This document shows, piece by piece, positions 18,792 through 27,549 of a stretch of 64,000 bases of DNA. The position numbers and the translations under genes are program-made. The notes beneath the pieces were generated by a model. That model saw only the letters and a program-made list of their open reading frames with translations. It made no database searches and was not told the DNA's origin. Position 1 is the stretch's first letter. The number at the start of each line of letters is the position of its first letter. Source of the DNA: Streptomyces sp. NRRL S-87 (GTDB lineage Bacteria > Actinomycetota > Actinomycetes > Streptomycetales > Streptomycetaceae); contig NZ_JOGB01000006.1 in the NCBI RefSeq assembly GCF_000719335.1, positions 80,708-144,707 on the forward strand, in the 5' to 3' direction.

Positions 18792-20579
18792 TCAGCCCAG
18801 CCACGGGAGCATCGGGTCCACCCAGCCGGACGCCAGCAGCCCGGTGAGCAGGAGGACGGCGGAGGCGGCGACGGTCTCGGGCCAGCGGCGCGGCAGCACG
18901 CCCGTACGCGGACGCGGTGCCGTCGGCGTACGGCCGGCCGGCGCGCGCCGCAGTCGGCCGACCGGCCCGGACGCGCCGATCACCCCGGCCGCCTCGGGGT
19001 CCGGAGCTAGCGAGGTGGCCCCGGACACCGGGGACGTCCGGGACGTGCGGGACGCCCCGCGGTGCAGTTCGACCGCCAGGTCGCGGACCAGCGGCCCGTT
19101 GATCTGGCACTGCACCGACAGGTAGAGCAGCAGGCCCCAGTTCGGCTCCCAGCCGTTGCGGGCGACGGCCAGCGCGAGACCGACCGCGGCAGCGCCGTTC
19201 GACGCGACGAGCCAGAGCAGGGAGACACCCGCCACCCGGCGGGCCATGCCGCCGCGGGCGCCCCTGCCGCGCACCCCGGTGGGCACCCAGGCGGCGCTGC
19301 GCCCGCGCAGCGTGTGCAGGAAGGCGGTCGCGGCCGCCACGCTGGTCAGGACGTTGGCGCGGATGACCTCCACCCGCCAGCGGGTGCGGCTGATCCGGGG
19401 CAGCAGCACGTGCCACAGCCACAGGGGTGCGAGCAGCGGCAGCACGTGCCAGGGGCGGATGTGGTCCGGGTACCAGAACATCATCACCAGCGGCGGCAGC
19501 GGGGCCGCGAAGGTGTTCACGGCGGTGGTGAGGTAGCCGACGACGCCCTCGTAGAAGCAGAGCCGCATCCGCCAGGGGGCGCGCATCTGCCGCAGCACCG
19601 GGGTGCCGATCAGGTGCAGGTTGCCCATGGCCCACCGGTACTGCTGGTTGACGAAGGCGGTGAGCTCGTCGGGCGAGGTGCCCTTGGCGACGAGCACCGG
19701 CACGTACAGGGTGCGGAACCCCCGGGCGTGCAGGGCGAGTCCGGTGTACAGGTCCTCGCTGTGGTCGAGCCGGGCGAAGCCTCCGGCGGCGTCGATGGCG
19801 GTCCGCCGGTAGACGGCGTTGCTGCCGCAGCAGATGGCGGCGTCGCTCGCGTCGCGGGACGGCTGGATCCAACGGAAGAACCACTCCTGGGCGGCGCCGG
19901 CGGCGCGCTCGATCCAGCCCATGGCCTCGTCGGTGTCGAACCACTGCGGGCTCTGCACGATGCCTACGCCGGGGTCGGCGAGGTACGGAACGAGATGGTG
20001 CAGGAAGTCGGGCCGGGGCGCGAAGTCGGCGTCGAGGATGGCGATGAGGTCGGCACTGCTGAGCGTGAGCGCGTGGTTGAGGTTGCCGGCCTTCTTGAGG
20101 TGGCCGCGGTCGGGGCGTACGACGTACTCGTAGCCGTACGAGTCCGCCAGCGCCGCGACGTCGGGCCGGTCGGCGTCGTCCAGGACCCACACGGTCAGCT
20201 CGCCCGGCCAGGCGACGGCCGCGACGGCACGGTAGGCGTTGGCGAGGACCGGGAGCGGTTCGCCGCAGGTCGGCAGGTAGAGGTCGACGCTCGGCGCCCG
20301 TACGGGCTGCCAGGCGTGGACGAGGACCTCGTGGGACCGGCGGGTCAGGCGGCGCTGGCGGAGGTTGTTGACGGAGGAGAGGACCAGGGCGACGAGGTTG
20401 AGCCCCAGGACCGCCAGGAACGCCCACAGCGCGGGTGTGCGCAGGGCGAAGGCGAGCATGGTCGCCGCCGTGAAGACGAAGGCGAGCGAGCTGCCGACGA
20501 GGACCCAGCGCCGCTGCGGGCCGAAGTACCGGTAGAGCTCGTCGTCGGACGGTGGTTGCGGAAGATGGTGCACGGTCAT
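18792..20579 (-). CDS. Cellulose-synthase-like GT2 glycosyltransferase
   Basis: 595 residues from ATG 20579, preceded by a GGGGG ribosome site; the longer frame adds 36 unlikely residues. Two N-terminal helices lead to a GT-A domain with VWVLDDADRP, AILDADFAPR, DHSEDLYTG (the TED position) and QQYRWAMGN (QxxRW), the processive beta-glycosyltransferase set. Further membrane helices and a cytoplasmic tail follow. It should polymerise a beta-linked glycan from UDP-sugar while exporting it. No PilZ domain is visible. This is not the CslA/GlxA locus, since no galactose-oxidase-like gene is adjacent. The downstream AT3-GH16 protein would modify the product. Confidence 0.9.
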   Translation of the reverse strand: MTVHHLPQPPSDDELYRYFGPQRRWVLVGSSLAFVFTAATMLAFALRTPALWAFLAVLGLNLVALVLSSVNNLRQRRLTRRSHEVLVHAWQPVRAPSVDLYLPTCGEPLPVLANAYRAVAAVAWPGELTVWVLDDADRPDVAALADSYGYEYVVRPDRGHLKKAGNLNHALTLSSADLIAILDADFAPRPDFLHHLVPYLADPGVGIVQSPQWFDTDEAMGWIERAAGAAQEWFFRWIQPSRDASDAAICCGSNAVYRRTAIDAAGGFARLDHSEDLYTGLALHARGFRTLYVPVLVAKGTSPDELTAFVNQQYRWAMGNLHLIGTPVLRQMRAPWRMRLCFYEGVVGYLTTAVNTFAAPLPPLVMMFWYPDHIRPWHVLPLLAPLWLWHVLLPRISRTRWRVEVIRANVLTSVAAATAFLHTLRGRSAAWVPTGVRGRGARGGMARRVAGVSLLWLVASNGAAAVGLALAVARNGWEPNWGLLLYLSVQCQINGPLVRDLAVELHRGASRTSRTSPVSGATSLAPDPEAAGVIGASGPVGRLRRAPAGRTPTAPRPRTGVLPRRWPETVAASAVLLLTGLLASGWVDPMLPWLG

Positions 20580-20636
20580 GGAGCCCCCCACGGCTGAATT
20601 GCTTGCGCGCCCCTGCTGAGGTCCCACAGTAGCTTC

Positions 20637-20652
20637 AGAGGTATAGACCATT
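20637..20652 (-). promoter_or_regulatory. DasR-like palindrome upstream of GT2 gene
   Basis: Minus-strand AATGGTCTATACCTCT matches the DasR responsive-element consensus AGTGGTCTAGACCACT at 13 of 16 positions. It sits 58-73 bases before the GT2 start codon, where a promoter would be expected. DasR links N-acetylglucosamine availability to gene expression in Streptomyces. A single imperfect match is suggestive only. Confidence 0.4.
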
Positions 20653-20873
20653 CGCCGAAGAAGGGGTCGAGGGCGGAAATCGGACACCGGTTTGGCGAGA
20701 CCCGACCGGTCCCGTCTCCGTATGAAATGCGCAGGTCACAGCCGTATGAACGGCGTACGAAGGAGGCGTCCTCCCCAGGTGGCGCGCCGGCGTACCGCCG
20801 GGCCCGCCAGCCGCCCCGCCGGCGGATGATGTAATGACCCCAACGTGCAGCAGCTTGTTACATAGGGGGAAGC
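20653..20873. other. Divergent intergenic region
   Basis: Lies between the GT2 gene (minus) and the GNAT gene (plus) and must hold both promoters. An imperfect TGTAA...TTACA inverted repeat (20830-20834 and 20858-20862) is close to the GNAT start. No gene is supported. Confidence 0.4.
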
Positions 20874-21515
20874 GTGACTGAGGACCGGCTCGTCAGTTCG
20901 GTGAAGCGGTGGATCGACGGGTGGACCGTCTCACGCGGCGCCGCCGATCCGGTCGAGGAACCGTGGGGGTGGACCGTCGCCGTAGGACTGTCGAAGGAGG
21001 TCGCCCGGCACGTCCTGCCCCTGCCCGAGGAGGCCGATGTCCGCGCGCTCGCCGCCGGCGCGCCGCCGGGCACCTGGCTCAAGCTCTTCGCCCCGGCCGA
21101 CCTGGTGCGGCCCTGGGCGGGGGACGAGTGGGAGACGGGCATCGCCGGATTCCTGATGACCCTGCCGCTGGCCCCGGCACCCGTCGGGCCCCCGCCGGCC
21201 GGGTACACCGTGACGAGTTGGAGCAGGGGCGGGGTGCTCAAGGTCCTCGTCCGCGCCGAGGACGGTCGGCTGGCCGCGAGGGGCCAGGCGGGCCTGGCCG
21301 GCCGCACCGCCGTGGCGGATCAGATCGAGACCGCGCCGGACCAGCGGCGCAGGGGCCTGGGCTCCCTGGTCATGCGGACGCTGCAGCACGCCGCGTGGGA
21401 GGCGGGCGCGCGGGACGGGGTACTGGTGGGCACGCCCGACGGAAGGGCCCTGTACGAGGCTCTGGGCTGGACGCTCCGCTCACCCATGACGAGCCTGAGC
21501 CGCCGGGCGGACTGA
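20874..21515 (+). CDS. GNAT-family N-acetyltransferase
   Basis: 213 residues. GTG 20874 follows an AGGGGGA ribosome site. The first 120 residues are poorly recognisable. The C-terminal half has the GNAT acetyl-CoA loop QIETAPDQRRRGLGSLVMRTLQHAA (Q/RxxGxG/A type) and the closing VLVGTPDGRALYEALGWTLRSPM strand. Substrate unknown. It is monocistronic and convergent with the isochorismatase-fold gene. Confidence 0.83.
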   Translation: MTEDRLVSSVKRWIDGWTVSRGAADPVEEPWGWTVAVGLSKEVARHVLPLPEEADVRALAAGAPPGTWLKLFAPADLVRPWAGDEWETGIAGFLMTLPLAPAPVGPPPAGYTVTSWSRGGVLKVLVRAEDGRLAARGQAGLAGRTAVADQIETAPDQRRRGLGSLVMRTLQHAAWEAGARDGVLVGTPDGRALYEALGWTLRSPMTSLSRRAD

Positions 21516-21569
21516 GGGCGAACGGGAGCGGCGGCCGACGCGGCAGGCACGCGCCGCCCGCCGCAGTCG

Positions 21570-22064
21570 TCAGCAGTAGTCGGCGGTGTTCCGCACCTCG
21601 CCGAAGCGGGGGAAGCTCCGCTCCACGGTGAACTCGTGCTCGTCCGCGGCCAGTCCGGACATCGCGTCGGCCACGAACTCCAGCTCGTAACCGTGGTCGG
21701 CCGCGGCCCGTGCGGTGGATTCGACACCCATCGTGGTGACCAGCCCGGCGACCACCACGGTGTCCACACCGCGCTTGCGCAACTGCTCGTCCAGGTCGGT
21801 GCCGTAGAACGCCCCGACGGTGCGCTTGACCACCACGATGTCGCCGTCCTGCACCAGGTCGTCGGCGAAGTCGCTGCCCGGCGGCTGTTCGGCGACGTTC
21901 GGGCGCTCCACCCGGACCAGCACGACCGGTCGGCCGTCGGCCCGGAAGGACGCGGCCAACGCGCGGCAGCGCACGAGCACTTCGTCACCGGAGTGCGGTG
22001 CCAGAGGGAGGGCGATGATGCGCGGCATCAGGTCGACGAGGATCAGTGCGGAGGTCATGGCCAC
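21570..22064 (-). CDS. Isochorismatase-fold hydrolase lacking the catalytic cysteine
   Basis: 164 residues. Asp11 (ALILVDLMP) and the lysine in IVVVKRTVGAFYGT are the first two members of the usual D-K-C triad. In the third motif, GLVTTMGVESTARAA, the cysteine position (normally TxxCVxxTA) is glycine. Among family members, PhzD-type isochorismatases lack this cysteine, whereas nicotinamidases and other amidases need it, so vinyl-ether hydrolysis is possible but amidase chemistry is unlikely. GTG 22064 or ATG 22058 may be the start. It lies only 12 bases after the giant fusion gene and may be the last gene of that operon. Confidence 0.8.
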   Translation of the reverse strand: MAMTSALILVDLMPRIIALPLAPHSGDEVLVRCRALAASFRADGRPVVLVRVERPNVAEQPPGSDFADDLVQDGDIVVVKRTVGAFYGTDLDEQLRKRGVDTVVVAGLVTTMGVESTARAAADHGYELEFVADAMSGLAADEHEFTVERSFPRFGEVRNTADYC

Positions 22065-22076
22065 GATCGTAGGCCG

Positions 22077-25000
22077 TCAGGGGGTGGCGAAGTCGGGTCC
22101 GTACTGTGTGCGCGCCGCCGTCTTGATCTTGGCGATCGCCGTCCCGAAGTCGGCCCGGGACACCCCGCCCGGGTGGGTGTAGTCGTACGTGGCGGTGAGC
22201 TTGAAGGGTCTGACCACGAACGCGGGCGTGGGCGCATCGCTCTTGTGTCCCGCCTTCCACGGTACGGAGCTGAAGTTGCGCCGCTTGAGGAAGCACGCGT
22301 CCGTGAAGGACAGCGTCGAGTCGACCCACCGCCCCGAGATCTTCGCGAAGGCGGCCCGCGTCTCGGTGTCCGACTGGCCGTCGAGGGACAGGAGCAGGGC
22401 GGCGACCTGGCGTTCGGCCTCGGCGACGAAGGGGCCGCCCGCCTTCAGGGTGCGCTCGGCGACCAGCGTGCCGAGGTAGTTGGAGCACAGGTCCTCCGGC
22501 GAGAAGGAGGAGTTGTGCCGCCCGACCATCCACGGCCGGCCGCACGCGCCGGCTCCGAGGGGGTAGGTGACGATCTCGTGCGCCAGGGCGTCGTCGTAGG
22601 CGATGGACCGCGCCAGCTCCATCCACTCCGTGCGCGGAGCGTCGGAGGTCAGGACCGCCTCCCCGCCCTCCGCCGTGCCGACCTTGGTGCCCTTGCGGCC
22701 GCCGGCACGGTGGATCTCCTGGTAGGCGAAGGCCGTGCCGTCGCAGGTGTCCCAGAGGTGGCCGAGGTCCACGAAACCGGCCTTGCCCGTGTACACCGTC
22801 CTCGGGGTGCGGTCGGCGTGGTCGCCGAAGGTGCTCACACCCGCGAGCGAGCCCGACTCGAGCATGCAGCACGGCCGGGTCACCGGACGGGCCGCGGACA
22901 TGGGCGGGCTCGGCGGGGCGGTGACGGGGGCGAGTCCGGCATCGAGGGCCGCCCAGGTGTGCGGCCCGATCTCGCCGTCCTGCTCCCCGGGCTTGCCGGG
23001 GAAGGCCATCCGCTGGAACGCCAGCACCACGTCGTGCGTGTGCTTCGCGAACTGGCAGTCGTCGACCAGGGGCGCGCCGGGGATCCCCGGCCGGCCGGCC
23101 GCCACCTCGTCGGCGTGGATCGCGTTGAGGCGGCGCTGCGCCGCGCGCACCGCCGTGTGCTCGGAACCACGCTTCAGCAGCCGCGGGCGGGCGGCGGGAG
23201 GTACGGGCACGTCGGGGCAGGGCCCGACCGCTTCGCCGTACTCCGCCTCCGCCTCCGCCTGCGCCAGCAGGCCGCTCAGCCCACCGGGCCCGATCATGTT
23301 CGCCTCACTCTCCGCCGCTTCCGTGCCGATGAACACGGCCAGTTGCGCAACGTCCTCGGGGGTCACCGGGGGCCGGCCGCAGGAAGCCCGCCAGGCCGCT
23401 CCCACCCGGAAGGCGGCGAGCAGCCCGGACTGCAACGCCCCCTCCATGTAGCCGAAGAAGCCCGGTGAGGCCTGCTCACCGGCGAAGAACAACCGTCCCG
23501 CGTAGGAGCCGCTCAGGTTCTTCGCCACCGTGGTGACCTGGTTCTTGCCGGGGACCGAGTAACCGGTGCGGATGAAGGGCTCCTTGGGCCAGTCGGCCAT
23601 CAGGGTCTTCTTCAACTCGGCCGGGTAGCGCGGGTAGAGCAGGGGCAACCGCGCCTGGTACTTCGTGGGGTCCAGCACGTAGCCGCCGCCGGAGTACACC
23701 GTCAGGCACCGGCCCGCAGGCGGCGTGTGCTGGTTGTCGGTGCCCTCCCACACGCTGCCGAGCTGGTCCCAGAGCGCCGTCGGGGCCAGCCCGTCCTTGG
23801 TCCAGATGTCGTCGTCGAACGTGCTGAGGAACTTCACGCAGGGCCCGTGCTGCATGGTGTAGTCGGCCGGTACGAAGGGCGTGTGGCCGGTGACCGTCGG
23901 CCAGACGGCCGGCGGGGCGGCCATGATCGCGTAATCGAAGTCGGCGGTCGCGGCCCTCCCGCCCGACAGGGAGGTGACACGGATCCCGCCGGTCCGCGCC
24001 TCCACGGCGGTGACCTCGGTGTCGAGCCGGATGCCCGTCAGGCTCCCCGCGAGCGCGGCCGCGAGCCTGTCGTTGCCGCCCTGGCAGCGACGGGTCTCGG
24101 TGAGGCTCCAGTAGGCGAGCATGTCCCCGAAATAGGAGTGGGCCTTCACCGCGGCCAGGAAGCCGAGGTAGCTCTGGTCCGCCACCGGCACGCACTGGTC
24201 GTTCTCCGTCACGAACTCGAAGAAGTGCCGGGCCGGAGAGGAGGCCCGGCCGAACATGTCCGTGTCGTCGAGCCGGTCCGACAGCGACATGGCGTCCAGT
24301 TTCGCCGCGTCCCGGCTGGTCCAGGGGCGCCGGGCGTCGACCGCGCGGGCCTCCGCGCCGATCCTGCGCAGCACCGGCCGGAGGTCCGCCGCGAGCTTCT
24401 TCTGCTCGGGTTCCGTGAGGTCGTGGCTGCCGAACCGCAGGCGCACCTCGAGCGGCGGCTTCATGCGGCCGTAGTCTTCCTTGCTGGTGATCTTCTCCAG
24501 GGTGAGGCCGAAGGCCTTGGCCAGGGCCCGCCATGCCACGTGGTTCTCGCCGATCAGCTCTGCGCCGGCCTCGAGGACCTTGCCGGGGATCAGGGACCGG
24601 TCGGTGCGCACCCTGCCGCCGAGCTCTTTGGCCGCCTCGAACAGGGTGACCTGGACGCCGGCCGCGGTCAGCCACCAGGCCGCCGCGAGCCCGGCGAAAC
24701 CGCCGCCGATCACTGCGACCTTCATCCTGGACGGGGCGCAGGGGTCGGCCGGGAGGGTGATCGGCACTTTGAGGGCCGCTTCGAGCGCGGCCCAGGTCCT
24801 GGGGCCGATCCGCCCGTCGTGCTCCCTCGGCCGGTCGGGAAAGACCCGCCTCTGGAAGTCGAGGACGGCGGCGTACGTGCGGTCGCCGAACGCGCAGTCC
24901 ACCACCAGCGGGACGTACGGCAACCCCAGCCGCCCGGAGCGGAGTTCGCGTGCCCCGAAGGCGTTGAGGAGGCGTTGCGCGTCGCCCACCGCGGGGTGCC

Positions 25001-27080
25001 GCGACCCGGTCCGGAGCACGGCCGGCCGCGCGCCGGCGGCCACGGGCTCCCCACAGCCGGGCACCGCGGCCGGGCCGGCCGCTTCCGACATCGGCTCCGG
25101 CAGACGTCGCGCCGTCGGATCGGGCTCCGGCTCCGGCACGGGCTGCGGCTGCGCCATGCGCGCGAGGTCGGGTGCGGGGCACGGGCCGGCGGCCTGGGCG
25201 GGCAGGAGGGGTACTCCCGGCGCCGCGGGCCCGGCCCCGGGCGCGCGGACCGCGGCGACCGCACGGTCGGTCCGCAGGTAGCCGCTGCCCACCCGGCGCG
25301 GGTCGACGCCCGGTCCGGGCGGTTCGCAACCGGCCAGCAGCGCCCGGCGGGTCTCCTCGATGGCCAGCGGGCGGCCGGCCGCCTGGAACATGAGCGCCAC
25401 GGTGCCGGTCACCGCGGGGGCGGCCATGGACGTACCCGACATCCGCACGTACGCCGGGCCGCCCGCGCCGTCGCGCGGCCGTGACCTCGCGCCGGTGACC
25501 CGCACGCCCGGCGCCGCGAGGTCGGGCTTCTGGCGTCCGTCGCGCGTCGGACCGCAGGAGGAGAACGGTGCCGGCGGCCGGCCTTCGTCGTGGGCGTCGT
25601 ACGCACCGACCGTGAGCGTGCGGAAGCCGTTGGCCAGGGTGCCGAGCGTGGTGTCGGTGTCGACGTCGGCGTCACCGAAGTGCGCCTGGCAACTGCGGCA
25701 GCCGCCGTCGCGCTCGATCCAGGCGTGCACCCGGCCGTCGACCACGTCGTCGGCGCGCAGGGTGACGTCCCAGCCGGTCACGTGGGGGGCGGGGTCCAGG
25801 AAGAGGGCGATCTGGTGGTCGCCGTTGTTGGGGTCGCAGGCCCGGTGGTGGATGCGCCCGGTCTCCCGGCCCCCGATCCGTACCGCGCCGCGGCCGCCCA
25901 GCGGTACCGACTGCCGGTGGGCGCCGTCCGCGGTGGCCACGGTGACGGTCAGCCGGTCCCGGCCGGGGTACCAGATGTCGACCTGGTTGGCGGTCCGGTC
26001 GGCGGGGTCCACCTCGACGCGGAAGGTCCGCTCCTCCCCCGGGCGCAGCCGCCAGGAGGCGTGCGTGCGGCGCTGGAAGTAGTTGCCGCAACTCAGCACG
26101 ATCGCACGGCCCTTCGCCGTGCCGACCAGGTGGTCGAGGGCCTGGTCCAGCAGTTGGCGGCCGGTGTGCTCGCCGGCGTGCCGGCCCAGGCTCAGGTTGA
26201 TGACGCACGGGCGGTCCCCCGCCGTCTCGAAGATCATCGCGCAGGCGTCGAGGATGTCGCCGGAACTGCCCAGTGGCACGCCCCCCGTTCCGGCCCGGCC
26301 GGGCAGGCTGACGGCGACGATCGCGGCCTCCGGCGCGACACCCGGCGGCCCCCCGGCCAGGCCTCCGCCGGCCGCGATGCTCAGGGTGTGGGTGCCGTGC
26401 GCGCCGGATCCGTGGTCGAAGTCGGCGGGGTGGTACCCCAGGGCGCGGTACGGGTCGGGCCGGCGCAGGGCCGCGTCGAGGTGGGCGGAGGTGAACAGCC
26501 GTCCGGTGCCGCTCGGGCCGGGCAGGCCCCGGATCCGGCCGTGATCCCCGGGACCTCCGGGATCTCCGGGATCTCCGGGATGGGCCGGATACCCGGGATC
26601 CCAGGCCCGGTGCCCGGGGTTCCAGGCCGGGTGCCCGGGGTCCCGGTGGTCCACCGGGCGCTGGTCCCAGAGCGCCAGTAGCCGTGACGTCCCGTCCGGA
26701 CGGCGGAAGTCGGGGTGGGCGAAGTCGATGCCCCAGTCGGCGATGCCGATGACGACCCCGCGACCGGTCTCGGCCGGCTGCGGCCCCCGGTGCCGGTGCT
26801 CGACCGCCCCGGCCCCCGTCGGGGCCGCGCGGTGCGGGGCGTCGTGCTCCGGTGCCTCGACGTCCGGGGCGTACAGGTGCGGCGCCTTGACACTGAGGGT
26901 CCCGGGGTCGGCCCACAGGTCCGGGATGTCCCTGCGGCGCACCCGGACCGTGGCGATGTCACCGAAGGTGTTGACGACCCGCACCGACGCGGGTGGCCGC
27001 TGCGGATCCCGCAACCGCACGATGACGCCGACCTCGTCGTCGGGGCCGTGGCGGGCCAACTCGTACAGCGCCGGATCCAT
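22077..27080 (-). CDS. Giant fusion: subtilisin - PG-binding - FAD amine oxidase - PG-binding - unknown domain
   Basis: 1,667 residues in one uninterrupted frame. Residues 105-610 are an S8 subtilisin with D115 (IADWGID), H228 (AHGTHT) and S551 (SGTSMAAP); a collagen-like Pro-Gly insert (about 143-180) separates D from H. Residues 687-770 are a peptidoglycan-binding-like domain. Residues 786-1230 are an FAD amine oxidase (VIGGGFAGLAAAWWLTAAG, then RLFFAGEQASPGFFGYMEGAL). A second PG-binding-like domain is at 1298-1385. Both PG domains share an unusual long loop ending in a cysteine (VVDCAFGDRT; VDDCQFAKHT). Residues 1403-1667 form a domain I cannot name with confidence. No signal peptide is visible, though the modules suggest an extracellular target. 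Internal methionines (for example M786) cannot be excluded as extra starts. Confidence 0.9.
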   Translation of the reverse strand: MDPALYELARHGPDDEVGVIVRLRDPQRPPASVRVVNTFGDIATVRVRRRDIPDLWADPGTLSVKAPHLYAPDVEAPEHDAPHRAAPTGAGAVEHRHRGPQPAETGRGVVIGIADWGIDFAHPDFRRPDGTSRLLALWDQRPVDHRDPGHPAWNPGHRAWDPGYPAHPGDPGDPGGPGDHGRIRGLPGPSGTGRLFTSAHLDAALRRPDPYRALGYHPADFDHGSGAHGTHTLSIAAGGGLAGGPPGVAPEAAIVAVSLPGRAGTGGVPLGSSGDILDACAMIFETAGDRPCVINLSLGRHAGEHTGRQLLDQALDHLVGTAKGRAIVLSCGNYFQRRTHASWRLRPGEERTFRVEVDPADRTANQVDIWYPGRDRLTVTVATADGAHRQSVPLGGRGAVRIGGRETGRIHHRACDPNNGDHQIALFLDPAPHVTGWDVTLRADDVVDGRVHAWIERDGGCRSCQAHFGDADVDTDTTLGTLANGFRTLTVGAYDAHDEGRPPAPFSSCGPTRDGRQKPDLAAPGVRVTGARSRPRDGAGGPAYVRMSGTSMAAPAVTGTVALMFQAAGRPLAIEETRRALLAGCEPPGPGVDPRRVGSGYLRTDRAVAAVRAPGAGPAAPGVPLLPAQAAGPCPAPDLARMAQPQPVPEPEPDPTARRLPEPMSEAAGPAAVPGCGEPVAAGARPAVLRTGSRHPAVGDAQRLLNAFGARELRSGRLGLPYVPLVVDCAFGDRTYAAVLDFQRRVFPDRPREHDGRIGPRTWAALEAALKVPITLPADPCAPSRMKVAVIGGGFAGLAAAWWLTAAGVQVTLFEAAKELGGRVRTDRSLIPGKVLEAGAELIGENHVAWRALAKAFGLTLEKITSKEDYGRMKPPLEVRLRFGSHDLTEPEQKKLAADLRPVLRRIGAEARAVDARRPWTSRDAAKLDAMSLSDRLDDTDMFGRASSPARHFFEFVTENDQCVPVADQSYLGFLAAVKAHSYFGDMLAYWSLTETRRCQGGNDRLAAALAGSLTGIRLDTEVTAVEARTGGIRVTSLSGGRAATADFDYAIMAAPPAVWPTVTGHTPFVPADYTMQHGPCVKFLSTFDDDIWTKDGLAPTALWDQLGSVWEGTDNQHTPPAGRCLTVYSGGGYVLDPTKYQARLPLLYPRYPAELKKTLMADWPKEPFIRTGYSVPGKNQVTTVAKNLSGSYAGRLFFAGEQASPGFFGYMEGALQSGLLAAFRVGAAWRASCGRPPVTPEDVAQLAVFIGTEAAESEANMIGPGGLSGLLAQAEAEAEYGEAVGPCPDVPVPPAARPRLLKRGSEHTAVRAAQRRLNAIHADEVAAGRPGIPGAPLVDDCQFAKHTHDVVLAFQRMAFPGKPGEQDGEIGPHTWAALDAGLAPVTAPPSPPMSAARPVTRPCCMLESGSLAGVSTFGDHADRTPRTVYTGKAGFVDLGHLWDTCDGTAFAYQEIHRAGGRKGTKVGTAEGGEAVLTSDAPRTEWMELARSIAYDDALAHEIVTYPLGAGACGRPWMVGRHNSSFSPEDLCSNYLGTLVAERTLKAGGPFVAEAERQVAALLLSLDGQSDTETRAAFAKISGRWVDSTLSFTDACFLKRRNFSSVPWKAGHKSDAPTPAFVVRPFKLTATYDYTHPGGVSRADFGTAIAKIKTAARTQYGPDFATP

Positions 27081-27093
27081 CCTCGGCCGCTCC

Positions 27094-27147
27094 GATCGCT
27101 AGGACTTTCCCGATCGCCAGGACTTTCCCGGTCTCTAGGGCTTGCCC
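27094..27147. repeat. Three tandem 18-bp repeats across the PASTA gene end
   Basis: Units at 27094-27111, 27112-27129 and 27130-27147 share GATCGCYAGGACTTTCCC, the third being more diverged. They span the last codons and stop of the PASTA gene and the gap before the giant fusion gene. Read in the PASTA frame past its TAG, the repeats continue as PGKP-stop, RPGKSW, RSGKS-stop, so the tail of the gene seems to have been duplicated. Confidence 0.75.
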
Positions 27148-27542
27148 GGCGAGGCCGGGGGGCGGGACGGTACGACCCCCTTGAGCTCACCCAGCTTCTT
27201 GAGCAGGTCCTCGTAGCGCTTCTTCGCCTCGGCCTCGGTCTCCAGTGACCTGACCGCTTCGGTCAGCTCCACCAGCCGGCGGTCGAGGTCGACGGGGCTG
27301 GGCGCCGTGGAGATCACGTGAACGGTCACCGTCGAGCCCGCCTCGACGATCGCACCGGCAGAGGGGTCGAGGCGGAAGACGGTGTCCTTGGCGCCCTCGG
27401 TGATGATCTCGTGGAACTGGGGGACCAGTCCGAGTGTCCTGAGCCGCTGCTCGGCCTCGCCGCGCTTGCGTCCCATCAGGTCGGGGACGCCCACCTGGCC
27501 GCCGGTCTGACCCGTGGCGGGTCCGAAGGTCAACGTGTCCAT
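27135..27542 (-). CDS. Single PASTA-domain protein with C-terminal coiled coil
   Basis: 135 residues. Residues about 18-78 form one PASTA domain (VPDLMGRKRGEAEQRLRTLGL, then DPSAGAIVEAGSTVTVHVIS). A charged helical segment (about 85-118, ELTEAVRSLETEAEAKKRYEDLL) follows. PASTA domains usually bind muropeptides or beta-lactam-like ligands outside the cell, but this protein has no kinase, membrane helix or signal peptide. GAGG precedes ATG 27542. Seven bases separate it from the coiled-coil gene upstream in the operon. Confidence 0.85.
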   Translation of the reverse strand: MDTLTFGPATGQTGGQVGVPDLMGRKRGEAEQRLRTLGLVPQFHEIITEGAKDTVFRLDPSAGAIVEAGSTVTVHVISTAPSPVDLDRRLVELTEAVRSLETEAEAKKRYEDLLKKLGELKGVVPSRPPASPGKP

Positions 27543-27549
27543 CTGCGCC

